This document shows, piece after piece, positions 25,888-36,547 of a stretch of DNA of 41,577 nucleotides. Within the stretch, counting starts at the first letter, position 1; every line of letters starts with the position of its first letter. Made by a program: the position numbers and the translations under genes. Source of the DNA: Planctomycetota bacterium (GTDB lineage: Bacteria > Planctomycetota > Planctomycetia > Gemmatales > Gemmataceae); assembly GCA_029777335.1 (NCBI GenBank), contig JAKOSN010000103.1:1-41577 (forward strand). The letters are read 5' to 3'. The notes beneath the pieces are model-generated. The model had not been told where the DNA came from, did not search any database, and saw nothing but the letters and a program-made list of their open reading frames with translations.

Positions 25888-26832
25888 GTGAAAGCAAGCG
25901 AACGGAACCAATGGCGGGAAGGGCTTGTTTATGGCCTGGGAGCGTATGGACTGTGGGGGCTGGTCCCGCTCTATTTCGTTACCATTGCTCACGTTTCGCC
26001 CATGGAGATCCTGGCGCATCGGGTCGTCTGGTCTCTGGTGTTTCTGGCGCTGGTGGTCACGGTGGCGCGCCGCTGGCCCGAGATTCTCCGTGTGGTCCAA
26101 ACTCCATCCCTGCGCAAACAACTCACCTTCAGTGCGCTCTTCATCGCCTGCAACTGGTTTGTGTACATCTACGCAGCGACGAGCAAGCAGGTTCTGCAAA
26201 CAAGCCTGGGCTATTTTATCAATCCGCTGTTCAGCGTCGTGCTCGGATTGCTGGTTTTTCGCGAGAAATTGAGCAAGTTACAGTGGGCGGCGGTGGGAAT
26301 GGCGGCGGTGAGTGTCGGGGTGTTGCTGCTCACCGTGGGGCGTTTGCCGTGGATCGCCCTGACACTCGCTTTCTCCTTCGGCATGTATGGGTTGGTGCGC
26401 AAACAGGTGCCGGTCGATGGTTTGACGGGGTTGATGGTGGAAACACTCGTCCTGGCGCCGGTGGCGCTCGGGTATCTGATCTACTGCCATCTCACAGGGA
26501 TATTAGCGCTCGGGAATAGAGGGATTACCAGCGATGGACTCCTGCTGCTGGCGGGGGTGGTAACCTCGCTGCCGTTGCTCTGTTTTGGCCAGGCCGCCCG
26601 GCGATTGCCCCTGTCCGCGCTCGGGTTTTTGCAGTATCTTTCGCCAAGCATTCAGTTTGTGCTGGCGATTCTGGTGCTGGGCGAGAGCGCGACGCCAGAA
26701 ACGTATGCCACCTTTGGCTGCATCTGGGTCGGGCTGGCACTGTTCTCGCTCGATTCCCTGCGGCGCTACCAGGGCGCGCGGCGATCCGCTCCCCTGATCC
26801 TCCCTGCCTCCGCCGGGGAACCCTCCGCATGA
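25888..26832 (+). CDS. rarD: RarD-type EamA-family permease
   Basis: The product is 314 residues with ten hydrophobic segments in two EamA repeats. GLVYGLGAYGLWGLVPLYF, ILAHRVVWSL, FIACNWFVYIYAA and SLGYFINPLFSVVLG are the diagnostic RarD blocks. RarD (chloramphenicol-sensitive protein in older naming) belongs to the drug/metabolite transporter superfamily; its substrate is unsettled. The start is GTG 25888 with GGAGAG at 25873-25878. No operon partner is evident; a 226-base gap follows. Confidence 0.93.
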   Translation: MKASERNQWREGLVYGLGAYGLWGLVPLYFVTIAHVSPMEILAHRVVWSLVFLALVVTVARRWPEILRVVQTPSLRKQLTFSALFIACNWFVYIYAATSKQVLQTSLGYFINPLFSVVLGLLVFREKLSKLQWAAVGMAAVSVGVLLLTVGRLPWIALTLAFSFGMYGLVRKQVPVDGLTGLMVETLVLAPVALGYLIYCHLTGILALGNRGITSDGLLLLAGVVTSLPLLCFGQAARRLPLSALGFLQYLSPSIQFVLAILVLGESATPETYATFGCIWVGLALFSLDSLRRYQGARRSAPLILPASAGEPSA

Positions 26833-26953
26833 CTCAACTCCAACCACAGGCGCCTGCAGATTCAGACCCGCCACGGGGGCTGAAGCGGAGCGTCGCGTGC
26901 TGATTCGAGGGAGGGGTAATCCCTGGTGCCGATCGCTTTTACCGACTTCTCCC

Positions 26954-26983
26954 TTGACGTTGGCCCCTGCGCCTGCATTCAAT
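26954..26983 (+). promoter_or_regulatory. Putative promoter of the DUF1549/DUF1501 pair
   Basis: TTGACG (26954-26959) is followed after 18 bases by TTCAAT (26978-26983). The -10 match is moderate (4 of 6). It lies in the 26833-27058 gap, where nothing else was recognised. Confidence 0.35.
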
Positions 26984-27058
26984 AAAGAGATACCCTCCTC
27001 TCAGGGGTTCCCGAGGAATCCCCTCCCCCCGAACGTCGGCTAGAAGACGAGGCTGGTC

Positions 27059-29563
27059 ATGAACCGACGCCTGAGTTTCTGCTGGATCGCACTCCTTCTG
27101 GTGGTCACGCGCGGGTGGACGGCCCCTCCGGCCAGCAAACCCCCAAAAATTCAGTACACGCGCGATATTCAGCCGCTGCTCTCCACGCATTGTTTTGCCT
27201 GCCATGGCCCCGATGAGAAGCATCGCAAGGCCGGGTTGCGCCTGGACCTGGCCGAGACGGCGCTGCGCGAACTGCGGAGCGGCAACAAGGCGATCGTGCC
27301 CGGCAATGTGAAGGCCAGCGAACTTGTCACGCGCATTCTGTCCAAAGACGACGATCGGATGCCGCCAGCCAAGCATCCTACACAGTTGAAGGAGAGCGAC
27401 AAGGAACTCCTGCGGCGCTGGGTCGAGGAGGGCGCAGCGTATCAGCGACACTGGGCGTTCGTGCCCCCGCAACGCCCGCCTTTGCCCACCCCGAAGATGA
27501 CGGGATGGGCGAAGAATCCGATCGATCTCTTCCTGCTGGCGCGGATGGAGGCAGAGGGGTTGCGGCCCTCTCCCGAGGCGGATCGCTATGAGCTGGCCCG
27601 GCGAGTGGCGATCGATCTCACGGGGTTGCCGCCGTCGTTGGAGATGGTCGATCGCTTTGTCAAGGATCCTGCCCCGGATGCGTATGAGAAGTTTGTGGAC
27701 CAGGTGCTGCAATCGCCGGCGTACGGCGAACGCTGGGCGCAGGTGTGGCTCGACCTGGCGCGCTATGCCGACTCCAATGGCTACGCCAACGACAATCCGC
27801 GTACCATCTGGATGTATCGCGACTGGGTGATCGATGCGCTCAACGCGAACAAGCCCTTCGATCAGTTCACCATCGAACAGATCGCGGGCGATCTGCTGCC
27901 CAAACCGACGACCGCACAGCTCCTCGCGACTGCCTTTCATCGCAACACCCTGAGTAACGATGAGGGGGGCACCAACGACGAGGAGTTTCGGGTGGCCGCC
28001 GTGGTGGATCGCGTCAACACCACCATGCAGGTGTGGATGGGGATGACGATGGGGTGCGCCCAGTGCCACAACCACAAGTACGATCCGCTCAGCCAGGAGG
28101 AGTTCTATCGCCTGTTCGCCATCTTCAACCAGAGCGAGGATAGCGACGCCAGCGACAACCGCCCTCTGTTGACGACGCGCACCCCCGAACAGGAGAAGGC
28201 CCGGGCGAAGTTGGACGCCGACCTTGCCGCCCTGGAAAAGGAGCTGGAGCGCAGCACGCCCGAGTTGACCGCCGCGCAGAAGAAGTGGGAGGCGTCGGTC
28301 AAACCCGAGGCCTTACCCGCCAATCTTCGCCCGATCCTGGCGCTCAAGCCAGAGAAACGCACTCCGGCGCAGCAAACGGCGCTCACCAGACAGTTTCGCC
28401 AGGTCGCTCCGGAACTCAAGGCGATACGCGATCGCCTTGCCGCCACCAAAAAGCAATTAAGCGCGCTGGCGGGAGTCACCACGCCCATCATGCGTGAGTT
28501 GCCACCGCGCCAGCAGCGCAAAACGCACATCCTTGTTCGGGGCAACTTCCTCGACAAGGACAAGGAAGTGACGCCCGGGGTTCCGGCGGTGTTTCATCCG
28601 CTCGCCAAGGGACAGCCGGCGAATCGACTCACCCTGGCGCAGTGGCTGGTGGATCCGGCGAATCCGCTGACCGCGCGCGTGACGGTGAATCGTTTCTGGG
28701 AACAGATTTTCGGGTTGGGGCTGGTGGAGACGCCGGAGGATTTTGGCATTCGGGGCAAGTTGCCCACGCACCCCGAATTGCTCGACTGGCTGGCGGTCGA
28801 GTTCATGGCCGAACACTGGGACATGAAAAAACTGCTTCGGCTCATGGTCACGTCGGCAGCCTATCGGCAATCGTCCCGAGTCACCCCCGCCTTGCTGGAG
28901 AAGGATCCGAACAATCAAATGCTGGCGCGCGGCCCGCGGTTCCGCAGTTCGGCCGAGATTATTCGCGATCAGGCACTCTGGGCGAGTGGCCTGTTGAGCA
29001 CCAAGATGCACGGGGCGCCGGTGCGACCACCTCGTCCGAAGCTGGGGCTGAATGCGGCGTTTGGCGGGGCTACCGACTGGGAACCAAGCCAGGGGGATGA
29101 TCGCTATCGCCGAGCGCTCTACACCACCTGGCGGCGCACCACTCCCTATCCCTCGCTGGTGACCTTTGATGCGCCCAGTCGCAATGTGTGCACCATCAGT
29201 CGACCACGCACCAACACCCCGTTGCAGGCCCTGGTGACGATGAACGACCCGGCCTTTGTCGAGGCCGCCCAGGGGCTGGCGCGGCGCATGGCGCGGGAAG
29301 GCGGACCCAAACTCGAGGACCAGTTGCGTCTGGGGTTCCGGCTCGCGCTGACCCGGCCCCCACGTGACACCGAGTTGAAGCGCCTGGTGGAACTGTATCA
29401 AAAGGTGCATGCGGAACTCGGGCGCGACAGGAAAAAAGCCGAGGAACTGGCCACCCAGCCGCTGGGGAAGCTGCCGCCGGGGTTGGACACGATCGAGGCG
29501 GCCACCTTGACCGTCGTCGCCAACGTGATGCTGAATCTCGACGAGATCTTCATGAAGAGGTGA
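27059..29563 (+). CDS. PSCyt1/DUF1549/DUF1553 planctomycete cytochrome protein
   Basis: The product is 834 residues with a signal peptide ([22 protein letters not shown]). The planctomycete cytochrome C domain carries the haem site CFACHG (Cys45-His49) followed by the usual 'HRKAGLRLD' and 'DRMPP' signatures. DUF1549 follows ([37 protein letters not shown]) with a second Cxx[13 protein letters not shown] at 333. DUF1553 covers the C-terminal half ([59 protein letters not shown]). A charged segment at about 375-415 may be coiled coil. The family is nearly always followed by DUF1501, as here with a 4-base gap, and is thought to act in periplasmic polysaccharide or sulfate-ester metabolism or electron transfer; the substrate is unknown. 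Confidence 0.96.
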   Translation: MNRRLSFCWIALLLVVTRGWTAPPASKPPKIQYTRDIQPLLSTHCFACHGPDEKHRKAGLRLDLAETALRELRSGNKAIVPGNVKASELVTRILSKDDDRMPPAKHPTQLKESDKELLRRWVEEGAAYQRHWAFVPPQRPPLPTPKMTGWAKNPIDLFLLARMEAEGLRPSPEADRYELARRVAIDLTGLPPSLEMVDRFVKDPAPDAYEKFVDQVLQSPAYGERWAQVWLDLARYADSNGYANDNPRTIWMYRDWVIDALNANKPFDQFTIEQIAGDLLPKPTTAQLLATAFHRNTLSNDEGGTNDEEFRVAAVVDRVNTTMQVWMGMTMGCAQCHNHKYDPLSQEEFYRLFAIFNQSEDSDASDNRPLLTTRTPEQEKARAKLDADLAALEKELERSTPELTAAQKKWEASVKPEALPANLRPILALKPEKRTPAQQTALTRQFRQVAPELKAIRDRLAATKKQLSALAGVTTPIMRELPPRQQRKTHILVRGNFLDKDKEVTPGVPAVFHPLAKGQPANRLTLAQWLVDPANPLTARVTVNRFWEQIFGLGLVETPEDFGIRGKLPTHPELLDWLAVEFMAEHWDMKKLLRLMVTSAAYRQSSRVTPALLEKDPNNQMLARGPRFRSSAEIIRDQALWASGLLSTKMHGAPVRPPRPKLGLNAAFGGATDWEPSQGDDRYRRALYTTWRRTTPYPSLVTFDAPSRNVCTISRPRTNTPLQALVTMNDPAFVEAAQGLARRMAREGGPKLEDQLRLGFRLALTRPPRDTELKRLVELYQKVHAELGRDRKKAEELATQPLGKLPPGLDTIEAATLTVVANVMLNLDEIFMKR

Positions 29564-29567
29564 GCCG

Positions 29568-31019
29568 ATGTCTTTGCACCTGAACTCCCTGCTGAATCTC
29601 ACGCGCCGGCATTTCCTTCGCGATTGCCAGCTGGGTCTGGGTGGGCTCGCCCTGTCGTTGCTGCTCGGGGACCACGCCACGGCAGTCCCGAAGGCCGAGG
29701 TCAACCCGTTGACGCCGCGCAAGCCGCACTTTGCTCCCCGGGCGAAGAACGTCATCTTTCTGCAGATGGCGGGCGCGCCTCCGCATCTGGACATGTTCGA
29801 TTACAAGCCCGAACTGGTCAAACGGACCGGCCAGGATTGCCCGGAATCCCTGCTCAAGGGCAAGCGTTTTGCCTTCACCAGCGGCACCCCCAAGTTGCTG
29901 GGCACACCGCAACAATTCAAGCAGCACGGCAAGAGCGGAGCATGGGTGTCCGGGGTGCTCCCCGAGATCGCCGGCATGGTGGACGATCTGACGTTCATCA
30001 AGTCGATGTTCACCGAGCAGTTCAACCACGCGCCGGCGGAACTGCTGCTGTTCACTGGTTCGCCTCAGTTCGGGCGTCCCTCGTTTGGCTCCTGGGCGAC
30101 CTACGGGCTCGGGTCGGAGAGCCAGAATCTGCCGGGGTTCATTGTGCTCGTTTCAGGGGGGACCAATCCCAGCGCGGGCAACAGTCTGTGGAGTAGCGGC
30201 TTTCTCCCTTCGGTCTTTCAAGGAGTACAGTGTCGCTCCGAGGGCGATCCGGTGCTCTTTGTCTCGGATCCCAGGGGGATGGATCGCAGCGTGCGCCGGC
30301 TGAGTCTCGATGCCCTGCGGGATCTGAACGAGTTTCAGGGCAGCGAACTGGGCAACCCCGAGACGCAAACGCGCATTGCCCAGTATGAGATGGCGTTTCG
30401 CATGCAGACCGCCGTCCCTGAAGTGATGGACATCAGCCGCGAGTCGCAACGGATTCAGGAGATGTACGGCGCTCGTCCTGGCGCTTCGAGTTTCGCCAAC
30501 AACTGTCTGCTGGCGCGGCGTCTGGTCGAACAGGGTGTCCGCTTTGTTCAGCTGCACGACTGGGGCTGGGACTTCCACGGCACCGGGCCAGGCGAGGACA
30601 TCAAGACGGGGCTCCCCAGGCGCTGCAGCGGGATGGATCGCGCCGTGGCAGCGCTCATCAAGGATCTCAAATCCCGGGGATTGCTCGACACCACCCTGGT
30701 GATCTGGACCGGCGAGTTTGGCCGCACCCCGTTCCGCGAAGGGCGCACAGCGGGGAGCAAGAACCTGGGCCGCGATCATCATCCGCACGCTTACACGATG
30801 TTCATGGCGGGCGGGGGGTTGAAGCCAGGAATCACGGTCGGTTCCTCCGATGATCTGGGTTTCCATGTCACGAGCGATCCGGTGCATGTCCACGATCTGC
30901 AAGCGACGCTGATGCACCTGCTCGGTTTCGACCACACCCGGTTGACCTTCCGCTTCCAGGGCCGCGATTTCCGCCTGACCGACGTCCATGGCAACCTGGT
31001 GAAGAAGATCCTGGCGTAA
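29568..31019 (+). CDS. Tat-exported DUF1501 protein (sulfatase-like fold)
   Basis: The product is 483 residues. A twin-arginine signal LTRRHFLRD (Arg13, Arg14) followed by a hydrophobic stretch directs folded export. Hallmarks of DUF1501 are KNVIFLQMAGAPPHLDMFDYKP, 'RRLVEQGVRFVQLHDWGWDFHG' and IWTGEFGRTPF, then RDHHPHAYTMFMAGGGLKPG. The fold belongs to the alkaline phosphatase/sulfatase superfamily, with Asp and His residues at the expected metal-ligand places, but activity has not been shown for the family. It is translationally close to the upstream cytochrome gene (4-base gap), so the two proteins are probably made in equal amounts and work together in the periplasm. Confidence 0.95.
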   Translation: MSLHLNSLLNLTRRHFLRDCQLGLGGLALSLLLGDHATAVPKAEVNPLTPRKPHFAPRAKNVIFLQMAGAPPHLDMFDYKPELVKRTGQDCPESLLKGKRFAFTSGTPKLLGTPQQFKQHGKSGAWVSGVLPEIAGMVDDLTFIKSMFTEQFNHAPAELLLFTGSPQFGRPSFGSWATYGLGSESQNLPGFIVLVSGGTNPSAGNSLWSSGFLPSVFQGVQCRSEGDPVLFVSDPRGMDRSVRRLSLDALRDLNEFQGSELGNPETQTRIAQYEMAFRMQTAVPEVMDISRESQRIQEMYGARPGASSFANNCLLARRLVEQGVRFVQLHDWGWDFHGTGPGEDIKTGLPRRCSGMDRAVAALIKDLKSRGLLDTTLVIWTGEFGRTPFREGRTAGSKNLGRDHHPHAYTMFMAGGGLKPGITVGSSDDLGFHVTSDPVHVHDLQATLMHLLGFDHTRLTFRFQGRDFRLTDVHGNLVKKILA

Positions 31020-31107
31020 CCACCCAACGCGGAGCGCTCAGGGAGGTGGAACGCCCATGGCAGATCACAGCGGTGGCCTGTATTCTCACCGCAACGGAGG
31101 GGAAGGC

Positions 31108-32145
31108 GTGGCTCGGCTGATGATCCTCGTCGCAGTTGCCGTCTTCACTCCCGTGGCTCACGCTGAATCCCTCGACGACGCGGCAGCTGCGTTTGTCAAG
31201 AAGCTTGGTGGGACCGTTGATCGAGACGAATCCAGGCCCGGGAGGCCGGTGCTCCGTATCCAGCTCACCAACCGCAGTCTGAAGGACGACGGACTCAGAC
31301 AATTTGCTGGGCTGAAGGGGTTGCGGACGCTTATCCTCTCGGAGACGTACGTCAGCGATGCCGGGCTGAAGCACCTTCGGGAACTCCCGCTCGAAACGCT
31401 CGATATTGGTGAGACGGATGTGACGGATCGCGGACTCAAGGAGATCGTGGCGATCAAGACGCTGACTGCTCTTAACCTTTCCGGCACGCCAGTGACAGAG
31501 GACGGTCTCGAAGCACTCACCACCCTCCCAAACCTGCAGTATCTCTCCTTCTACGGGATGACTTTTGACAGCGTGATCACCGATCGGGGACTAAAAACCC
31601 TTGCGCGGGTCAAGCGCCTCACTGGGCTCTCGTTTTCCGCGTCGCGGATTACCGGGCTGGGGGTGCGGGAACTGGCGCGGCTCCAGAGCCTGGCCTCGCT
31701 GCGCCTGGAGTGTTCCAGGTTGATTGACGCGGACATGATCGAGGTCGCCAAGCTGGTTCGCCTTACCAACCTTGGCCTGCGGGCGATCCCGATTACCGAC
31801 GGCGGCCTGAAAGAACTGGCCGCACTGAAGAATCTCACCGAACTGAGCCTGTTCCAGGCGAAGACGATAACGGGGGTGGGACTCAAACACCTGGCTGGAT
31901 TGGAGAAGTTGACGGAGCTGGAATTGGGAGAATCCGGGTTGACGGACGACGGCCTCAAGGCGGTTGCTGGTCTGAAGCATCTGACCCGCCTCCATGTGTT
32001 TGGGACGCGCGTGAGCGATGCGGGGATCAAGGAACTTGCCGTGCTCAAGAACCTGACGGAACTCTCTCTCGGTCGAACGAACGTGACGCCGGAGGGTGTG
32101 GCGGCCCTGCGCAGGGCGCTGCCCCGGTGCACAATTCGCGACTGA
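31108..32145 (+). CDS. Secreted leucine-rich-repeat protein
   Basis: About ten repeats of 23-24 residues follow the pattern 'GLKxLxxLxxLxxLxLxxTxVTDxGL' (for example LKDDGLRQFAGLKGLRTLIL, VSDAGLKHLRELPLETLDI, ITDGGLKELAALKNLTELSL), the cysteine-free bacterial LRR type common in planctomycetes. Such solenoids bind proteins or glycans. GTG 31108 is chosen: GGAGGGG (31096-31102) is 5 bases upstream and the product starts with a clean signal peptide, ARLMILVAVAVFTPVAHA. ATG 31057 would place 17 polar residues before it. The gene is monocistronic or weakly linked to the DUF1501 gene, and converges on the amidase with a 30-base gap. Confidence 0.88.
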   Translation: MARLMILVAVAVFTPVAHAESLDDAAAAFVKKLGGTVDRDESRPGRPVLRIQLTNRSLKDDGLRQFAGLKGLRTLILSETYVSDAGLKHLRELPLETLDIGETDVTDRGLKEIVAIKTLTALNLSGTPVTEDGLEALTTLPNLQYLSFYGMTFDSVITDRGLKTLARVKRLTGLSFSASRITGLGVRELARLQSLASLRLECSRLIDADMIEVAKLVRLTNLGLRAIPITDGGLKELAALKNLTELSLFQAKTITGVGLKHLAGLEKLTELELGESGLTDDGLKAVAGLKHLTRLHVFGTRVSDAGIKELAVLKNLTELSLGRTNVTPEGVAALRRALPRCTIRD

Positions 32146-32175
32146 GCAGGTGGGTTTTCCCGCGAACGGGTTGAC

Positions 32176-33519
32176 TCACGCGCTGGGGACTTCGCGGCTT
32201 TCCACCTGGAGGGTTCGTTCGCACCACGCGGCGGCCTGGAACAGTTCGCCCTCGTGCCAGGCGGGGGCGACCAGTTGCACCGCGAGTGGCATCTGGTCGG
32301 CAGTCCACCCCGCTCGAAACGACACCACGGGGAGGCCGGTGTAACTCCAGGGAGAGTTGAAGGCCGGATCGCCAGTGGTGCGAGCATCCGGAGCGGCCGA
32401 GGTGGTCGCGGGCATGATCAGGGCGTCCACCCCCTCGAAACAGCCACGCATCGACGCACGCAGCTGCCGTTGATGCTCCTTGCAGCGTGCATACTCCGCT
32501 GCCGAGCAGGCCTGTCCTTCGCGCAGCAACGTGGTGAAGTTCGGGTCGTAATCCTCCGGGTGCAGACGCAAGCGCTGTTCATGATAACTCAGCGCTTCCA
32601 CCGCCATCACGGCGCGGTGGCGTTCGAGCACCTCGCCGAACCCGGCCGGGAGAGCGATCTCGGTGATGAGGCTGCCGGCCTGGCCGAGCGTGGCACACAC
32701 GCGGTCGAGTAATTGCCGCATTTCGCTGCTGGCGCGTTCCTCGAAGAGTCCACGGACGCGTCCCAGGCGCGGCGGGGTGGACGCGCCGGCCAGCAGCGCA
32801 CGATAGTCCGGCACGGGACGCAAGGCACATTCGGGATCGAGGGGATCAGGTCCCGCGATCACCTGCAATAACAGAGCGAGATCCAGAACACAGGGAGCAA
32901 TCGGCCCCGGGTGATCCATCGAGTGGGCCAGCGGCAAGGTGCCCTGCAGACTCACGCGGTTGTAGGTGGGCTTGCACCCCGCCACCCCGCAGTACGATGC
33001 GGGCCGCGTGATCGATCCCCCCGTTTGCGAACCCAGCGCTCCCAGGCACATCCCCGCCGCGACGGCCGCCGCCGAGCCGCTGCTCGATCCCCCCGGGGTG
33101 CGCTGGACATTCCACGGGTTGCGCGTGGGAGGAGGATCGAAGGAGGCGTACTGCGTCGTCACCGTTTTGCCCAGGATGATCGCGCCCGCCTGGCGCAGGC
33201 GCTGCACCACGGTGCAATCGTGGCGGGCGATGCTCTGCTTCCACAGGCGCGAGCCGCACGCCGTCGGCAAATCATGCACATCGAAGATGTCTTTTATCCC
33301 CACAGGAATGCCGTGCAGCGGACCTCGAGAGTGGCCCCGTTTCAGTTCCTCGTGCAACTGCAGCGCCTGGTGGCGCGCTCCCTCGGCATCGACCAGCACC
33401 CAGGCGTGGATGCGCGGCTCCACCTGTTCGATGCGAGCCAGGCAGGTTTCGACCATTTCGACCGGCGAGAGCGAACCTTGCTGGATGGCCTGCGCGGTGG
33501 CGTGAAGGGTGCGTGGCAT
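32176..33519 (-). CDS. Amidase-signature family hydrolase
   Basis: The product is 447 residues. The amidase signature is complete: Lys76 in GIPVGIKDIFDV, the Gly/Ser loop TPGGSSSGSA around 142-150 with the cis-serine near 145, and nucleophile Ser169 in QTGGSITRPAS. Such enzymes hydrolyse amides; close relatives are annotated as GatA-like, but no GatB or GatC is nearby and the C-terminal part differs, so it is better called a general amidase. No signal peptide is seen, so it is cytoplasmic. AAGGA lies 10 bases before the ATG. It is divergent from argC. Confidence 0.93.
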   Translation of the reverse strand: MPRTLHATAQAIQQGSLSPVEMVETCLARIEQVEPRIHAWVLVDAEGARHQALQLHEELKRGHSRGPLHGIPVGIKDIFDVHDLPTACGSRLWKQSIARHDCTVVQRLRQAGAIILGKTVTTQYASFDPPPTRNPWNVQRTPGGSSSGSAAAVAAGMCLGALGSQTGGSITRPASYCGVAGCKPTYNRVSLQGTLPLAHSMDHPGPIAPCVLDLALLLQVIAGPDPLDPECALRPVPDYRALLAGASTPPRLGRVRGLFEERASSEMRQLLDRVCATLGQAGSLITEIALPAGFGEVLERHRAVMAVEALSYHEQRLRLHPEDYDPNFTTLLREGQACSAAEYARCKEHQRQLRASMRGCFEGVDALIMPATTSAAPDARTTGDPAFNSPWSYTGLPVVSFRAGWTADQMPLAVQLVAPAWHEGELFQAAAWCERTLQVESREVPSA

Positions 33520-33622
33520 GTCGGCGCTATCCTTACGAACGGGTGGTGGTCAAGCGGGCATGATCAATGTACAGTGACTGCTGCCTGCTGGTCAGGGGAT
33601 CGAGGAACAGGAAAGCGCTACC

Positions 33623-34636
33623 ATGACCAAGATTGCCATTCTGGGCGGGTCGGGATACACCGCCGTCGAGTTGATCAAACTGCTCTTGCGTCATCCGCAT
33701 GCCGAGATTGTTGCGATCACCTCGCGCGATGAGAGCACTCCGCTGATCGCGGAGTTGCATCCGAGTTTGGCGCGGCGCCTGGAGCTGCGTTGCGAAACCT
33801 TCAATCCCGATCGATTGATCGCTCAGGGCGTGCAATGCGCGTTCGGCTGTTTGCCGCACGGCGTCAGCATGAGCATGATTCCGCGTTTGCTGGAGCGGGG
33901 CATGCGCGTGGTCGATCTCAGCGCCGATTACCGCCTGCGCGATCCCAATGTTTACGCCCAGTGGTATGGGGAAAGCCACGCGGACCTCGCTCATCTGGCG
34001 CAGGCGGTCTATGGGTTGCCGGAGATTTATGGCGATGATCTCCCGGGGGCACAACTGGTGGCCAATCCGGGGTGCTATCCGCAAACCGCCATCCTCGGCC
34101 TGGCTCCGCTGGTGAGCGGCAAGCATGTGGATCTCCGCTCGTTGATCATCGATAGCAAGAGCGGAGTGAGCGGCGGCGGGCGGACGCCCAGGCTCACCTT
34201 TCATTTTCCCGAGTGCAACGAAAGCGTGTGCGCCTACGGGGTGGGCACGCATCGCCATACTCCCGAGATCGAACAAACGCTGATCGACCTCGCTGGCGAA
34301 CCGTTGCAGGTTCTCTTCACGCCGCACCTGATCCCCATGGATCGGGGGATTCTCTCCACGATCTATGCACAACCGACGCGCTCCTTCTCCGAAGCGCAGT
34401 TAATGGATCTCTATTGTGAGTTTTATGCCGGGGCACCCTTTGTGCGGGTAGTGAAACATTTGCCGGCGACGAAGGAGAGCGTGGGCACGAATTTCCTGGA
34501 TATTACCGTGCGCGTGGTGCGCGAACGCATCATGGTGATCGCCAGCGAGGACAATCTGATCCGGGGCGCCAGCGGCGTCGCGGTGCAGAATTTCAACCGC
34601 ATGTATGGCTATCCCGAAACGATGGGCTTGCTCTGA
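33623..34636 (+). CDS. argC: N-acetyl-gamma-glutamyl-phosphate reductase
   Basis: The product is 337 residues, typical of ArgC. The NADP-binding loop is AILGGSGYTAVELIKLL at the N terminus; catalytic Cys151 lies in NPGCYPQ; FGCLPHGVS, DLSADYRLRD, SKSGVSGGGR and PHLIPMDRGIL are conserved ArgC blocks. It reduces N-acetylglutamyl phosphate to the semialdehyde in arginine synthesis. The residue after NPGCYP is Gln instead of the usual Thr. No other arg genes are present in the window. The 34637-34816 gap before the convergent glycosyltransferase holds no clear terminator. Confidence 0.97.
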   Translation: MTKIAILGGSGYTAVELIKLLLRHPHAEIVAITSRDESTPLIAELHPSLARRLELRCETFNPDRLIAQGVQCAFGCLPHGVSMSMIPRLLERGMRVVDLSADYRLRDPNVYAQWYGESHADLAHLAQAVYGLPEIYGDDLPGAQLVANPGCYPQTAILGLAPLVSGKHVDLRSLIIDSKSGVSGGGRTPRLTFHFPECNESVCAYGVGTHRHTPEIEQTLIDLAGEPLQVLFTPHLIPMDRGILSTIYAQPTRSFSEAQLMDLYCEFYAGAPFVRVVKHLPATKESVGTNFLDITVRVVRERIMVIASEDNLIRGASGVAVQNFNRMYGYPETMGLL

Positions 34637-34816
34637 GCGCCCAATCGGCGTCGCAAATCCTCCTTGTGTCTTCTTTCGCGCACGTCTCTGTTTGCGCGTG
34701 AAGAGTTCTCGCCGACGCGTCGACGGGAGGCAAGAATTGTCCGCTCGGCCCTCGCAGTGGTCACCCCTTCGTTCAATCAAGGGAGGTTTCGATTCACCAG
34801 CGCAGACAGGGGATTG

Positions 34817-36547
34817 TCAGCGTTCTTGTTCGGTGGGGAGCGATTGCGCGGGAAGTGTCCGTGTGCGCACCCAGCCAACGGTCACCGCTCCGGGGCGATC
34901 ACGGGGGACAAATTCCAGCGCGGGCGGTAGCTCCTGCAAAAAATCATCGAGCGTGCGCCCCGATTTCACCAGCACAAGAGTCCGGCGGCGCTGGCGCAGA
35001 GAATCCAGCAAGCGCTCGCGCTCGGCAGGGCCATAGATGTGCACCTCGGCATCGGGGAGATAAAAGCGCACCGAATCCCAGAACTGCGGATAACACGCCA
35101 CGGTCAGGGGAGTGTCCTCTGCTTCGCGCACATGGGCTTGCAACTGAGCGCGCAGAGCGAAGCGGCGGTTGTATTCCGGCAGAAGGGTCTGGACCCCCAC
35201 CAGCAGTGCTGCAAAGGTGATCGCCATGCTTTCGCCCCAGGAAATCGGCCGGCGCCAGAGGAGCATCCCCAGTCCCAGTGCTGCCACACCCCCCAGGGCA
35301 AGGCCAAACCAGAGCGAACTCAGCTCCCAGAAGAGCGACGCGGCTGCGCTGGCAGTGGTCGCCAGAAGCACCAGGCGGGCGGCGTCTCCGGCGAGGACCG
35401 AGGGGCGGCGCAACAGTACTTTCCAGCCGCGCCGCCCGGTCAGAACGCCCAGCCACCAACCAAGGGTGAGCGCCAGGGGCGGCAACGCGGGCAAGATGTA
35501 AACGGCGCGTTTGCATCCCGAGAGCGAAAAGAACAGAACCACCCACAACCCCGCCAGCAGGATCAATCCCAGTGCGCCCGGTCGCCGCGCGGCCGCTCGG
35601 GGCGAACGTCGCCAGAATGCGCGCAGCAACCCGGGCACAAGCAACGTCCAGGGCAACATCCCCAGCAGTACCGACGGCACAAAGAACCAGAACGGCTCCT
35701 GATGATCAAACGGCGTGAAAAAGCGCTCAACATGGTGCCGCCAGAGAAAGTCGGCGAGAAACTCGGGCTCGACCCAGGCGACGGCAAGATACCAGGGCAA
35801 GGCCACGCCCAACGCGACTGCCAGATAGGCGAGCCAGGCGCGCACACTCACCGGCGCGCGGCGTGGGTCCAGCAGCTGATACACGAGCAAGGGGACCAGC
35901 ACCAGAACCAGCGTGACGGGTCCCTTGGTGAGCAATCCCAGTCCACAGAGACAGGCCGAGGTCAGCCATCCTTTAAGCGATAAACGCGACCCGAGAAGAG
36001 AGAGATGTGCCGAGGCCAGGGCGGCGGTGATCCAGAGCGTGAGCAGACAGTCAAAATTTAACATGCGCTGCAGGTAGAGAAAACGCACCGACAAACAGAG
36101 CACCAGCGCGCCACACAGCCCGGCCCGACTGCCCAGAACTCGGCGTCCCCAGAAGTAGGTTGCGAGCACTGTGGCCACCCCGGCCAGGGCGGGAATGAGC
36201 CGGGCTGCCCAGTCATGGACTCCACAGAGCACATAACTGCCCATGATCAGCCAGTACAACAGCGGCGGTTTATCGAGATACGGCTCGCCATGGAGCACTG
36301 GCACGAGCAAACGTCCCTCGACCAGCATTTGCCGGGCGATCTCGGCATGACGGGGTTCCTGCGGTTCGAGCAATGGGGCATCCAGGCGCGCGAAGAAGAG
36401 CAGGCTGGCGAGGACGACCAGCAGGGCAGCCCCGGGCAACCCGGAGTCGCGTGGTGTTTCGCTTGCAACTCCGGCGAAGAGCGTTTCCGTCCACCAGCGC
36501 GGCACCCAAGACTGTTGCCAGCGAGCAGAGAGTGGAGTGCCTTCCAT
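34817..36547 (-). CDS. ArnT/PMT-like glycosyltransferase (GT39/GT83 type)
   Basis: The product is 576 residues with about twelve membrane segments. The conserved first periplasmic loop is present: EPQEPRHAEIARQMLVEGRL followed by HGEPYLDKPPLLYWLIM, as in ArnT and bacterial protein-mannosyltransferase relatives, which move a sugar from a polyprenyl phosphate donor to lipid A or protein. ATG 36547 is preceded by GGGAGG with a 5-base spacer. The C-terminal ~110 residues form a soluble domain (TPLTVACYPQFWDSVRFYLP). The acceptor is unknown. It is divergent from the PVC dehydrogenase gene. Confidence 0.92.
   Translation of the reverse strand: MEGTPLSARWQQSWVPRWWTETLFAGVASETPRDSGLPGAALLVVLASLLFFARLDAPLLEPQEPRHAEIARQMLVEGRLLVPVLHGEPYLDKPPLLYWLIMGSYVLCGVHDWAARLIPALAGVATVLATYFWGRRVLGSRAGLCGALVLCLSVRFLYLQRMLNFDCLLTLWITAALASAHLSLLGSRLSLKGWLTSACLCGLGLLTKGPVTLVLVLVPLLVYQLLDPRRAPVSVRAWLAYLAVALGVALPWYLAVAWVEPEFLADFLWRHHVERFFTPFDHQEPFWFFVPSVLLGMLPWTLLVPGLLRAFWRRSPRAAARRPGALGLILLAGLWVVLFFSLSGCKRAVYILPALPPLALTLGWWLGVLTGRRGWKVLLRRPSVLAGDAARLVLLATTASAAASLFWELSSLWFGLALGGVAALGLGMLLWRRPISWGESMAITFAALLVGVQTLLPEYNRRFALRAQLQAHVREAEDTPLTVACYPQFWDSVRFYLPDAEVHIYGPAERERLLDSLRQRRRTLVLVKSGRTLDDFLQELPPALEFVPRDRPGAVTVGWVRTRTLPAQSLPTEQER

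Noticed and set aside
25819..26199. N-terminal extension of the serine hydrolase frame
   Set aside because: It overlaps rarD in antisense; ATG 25818 begins a proper signal peptide.
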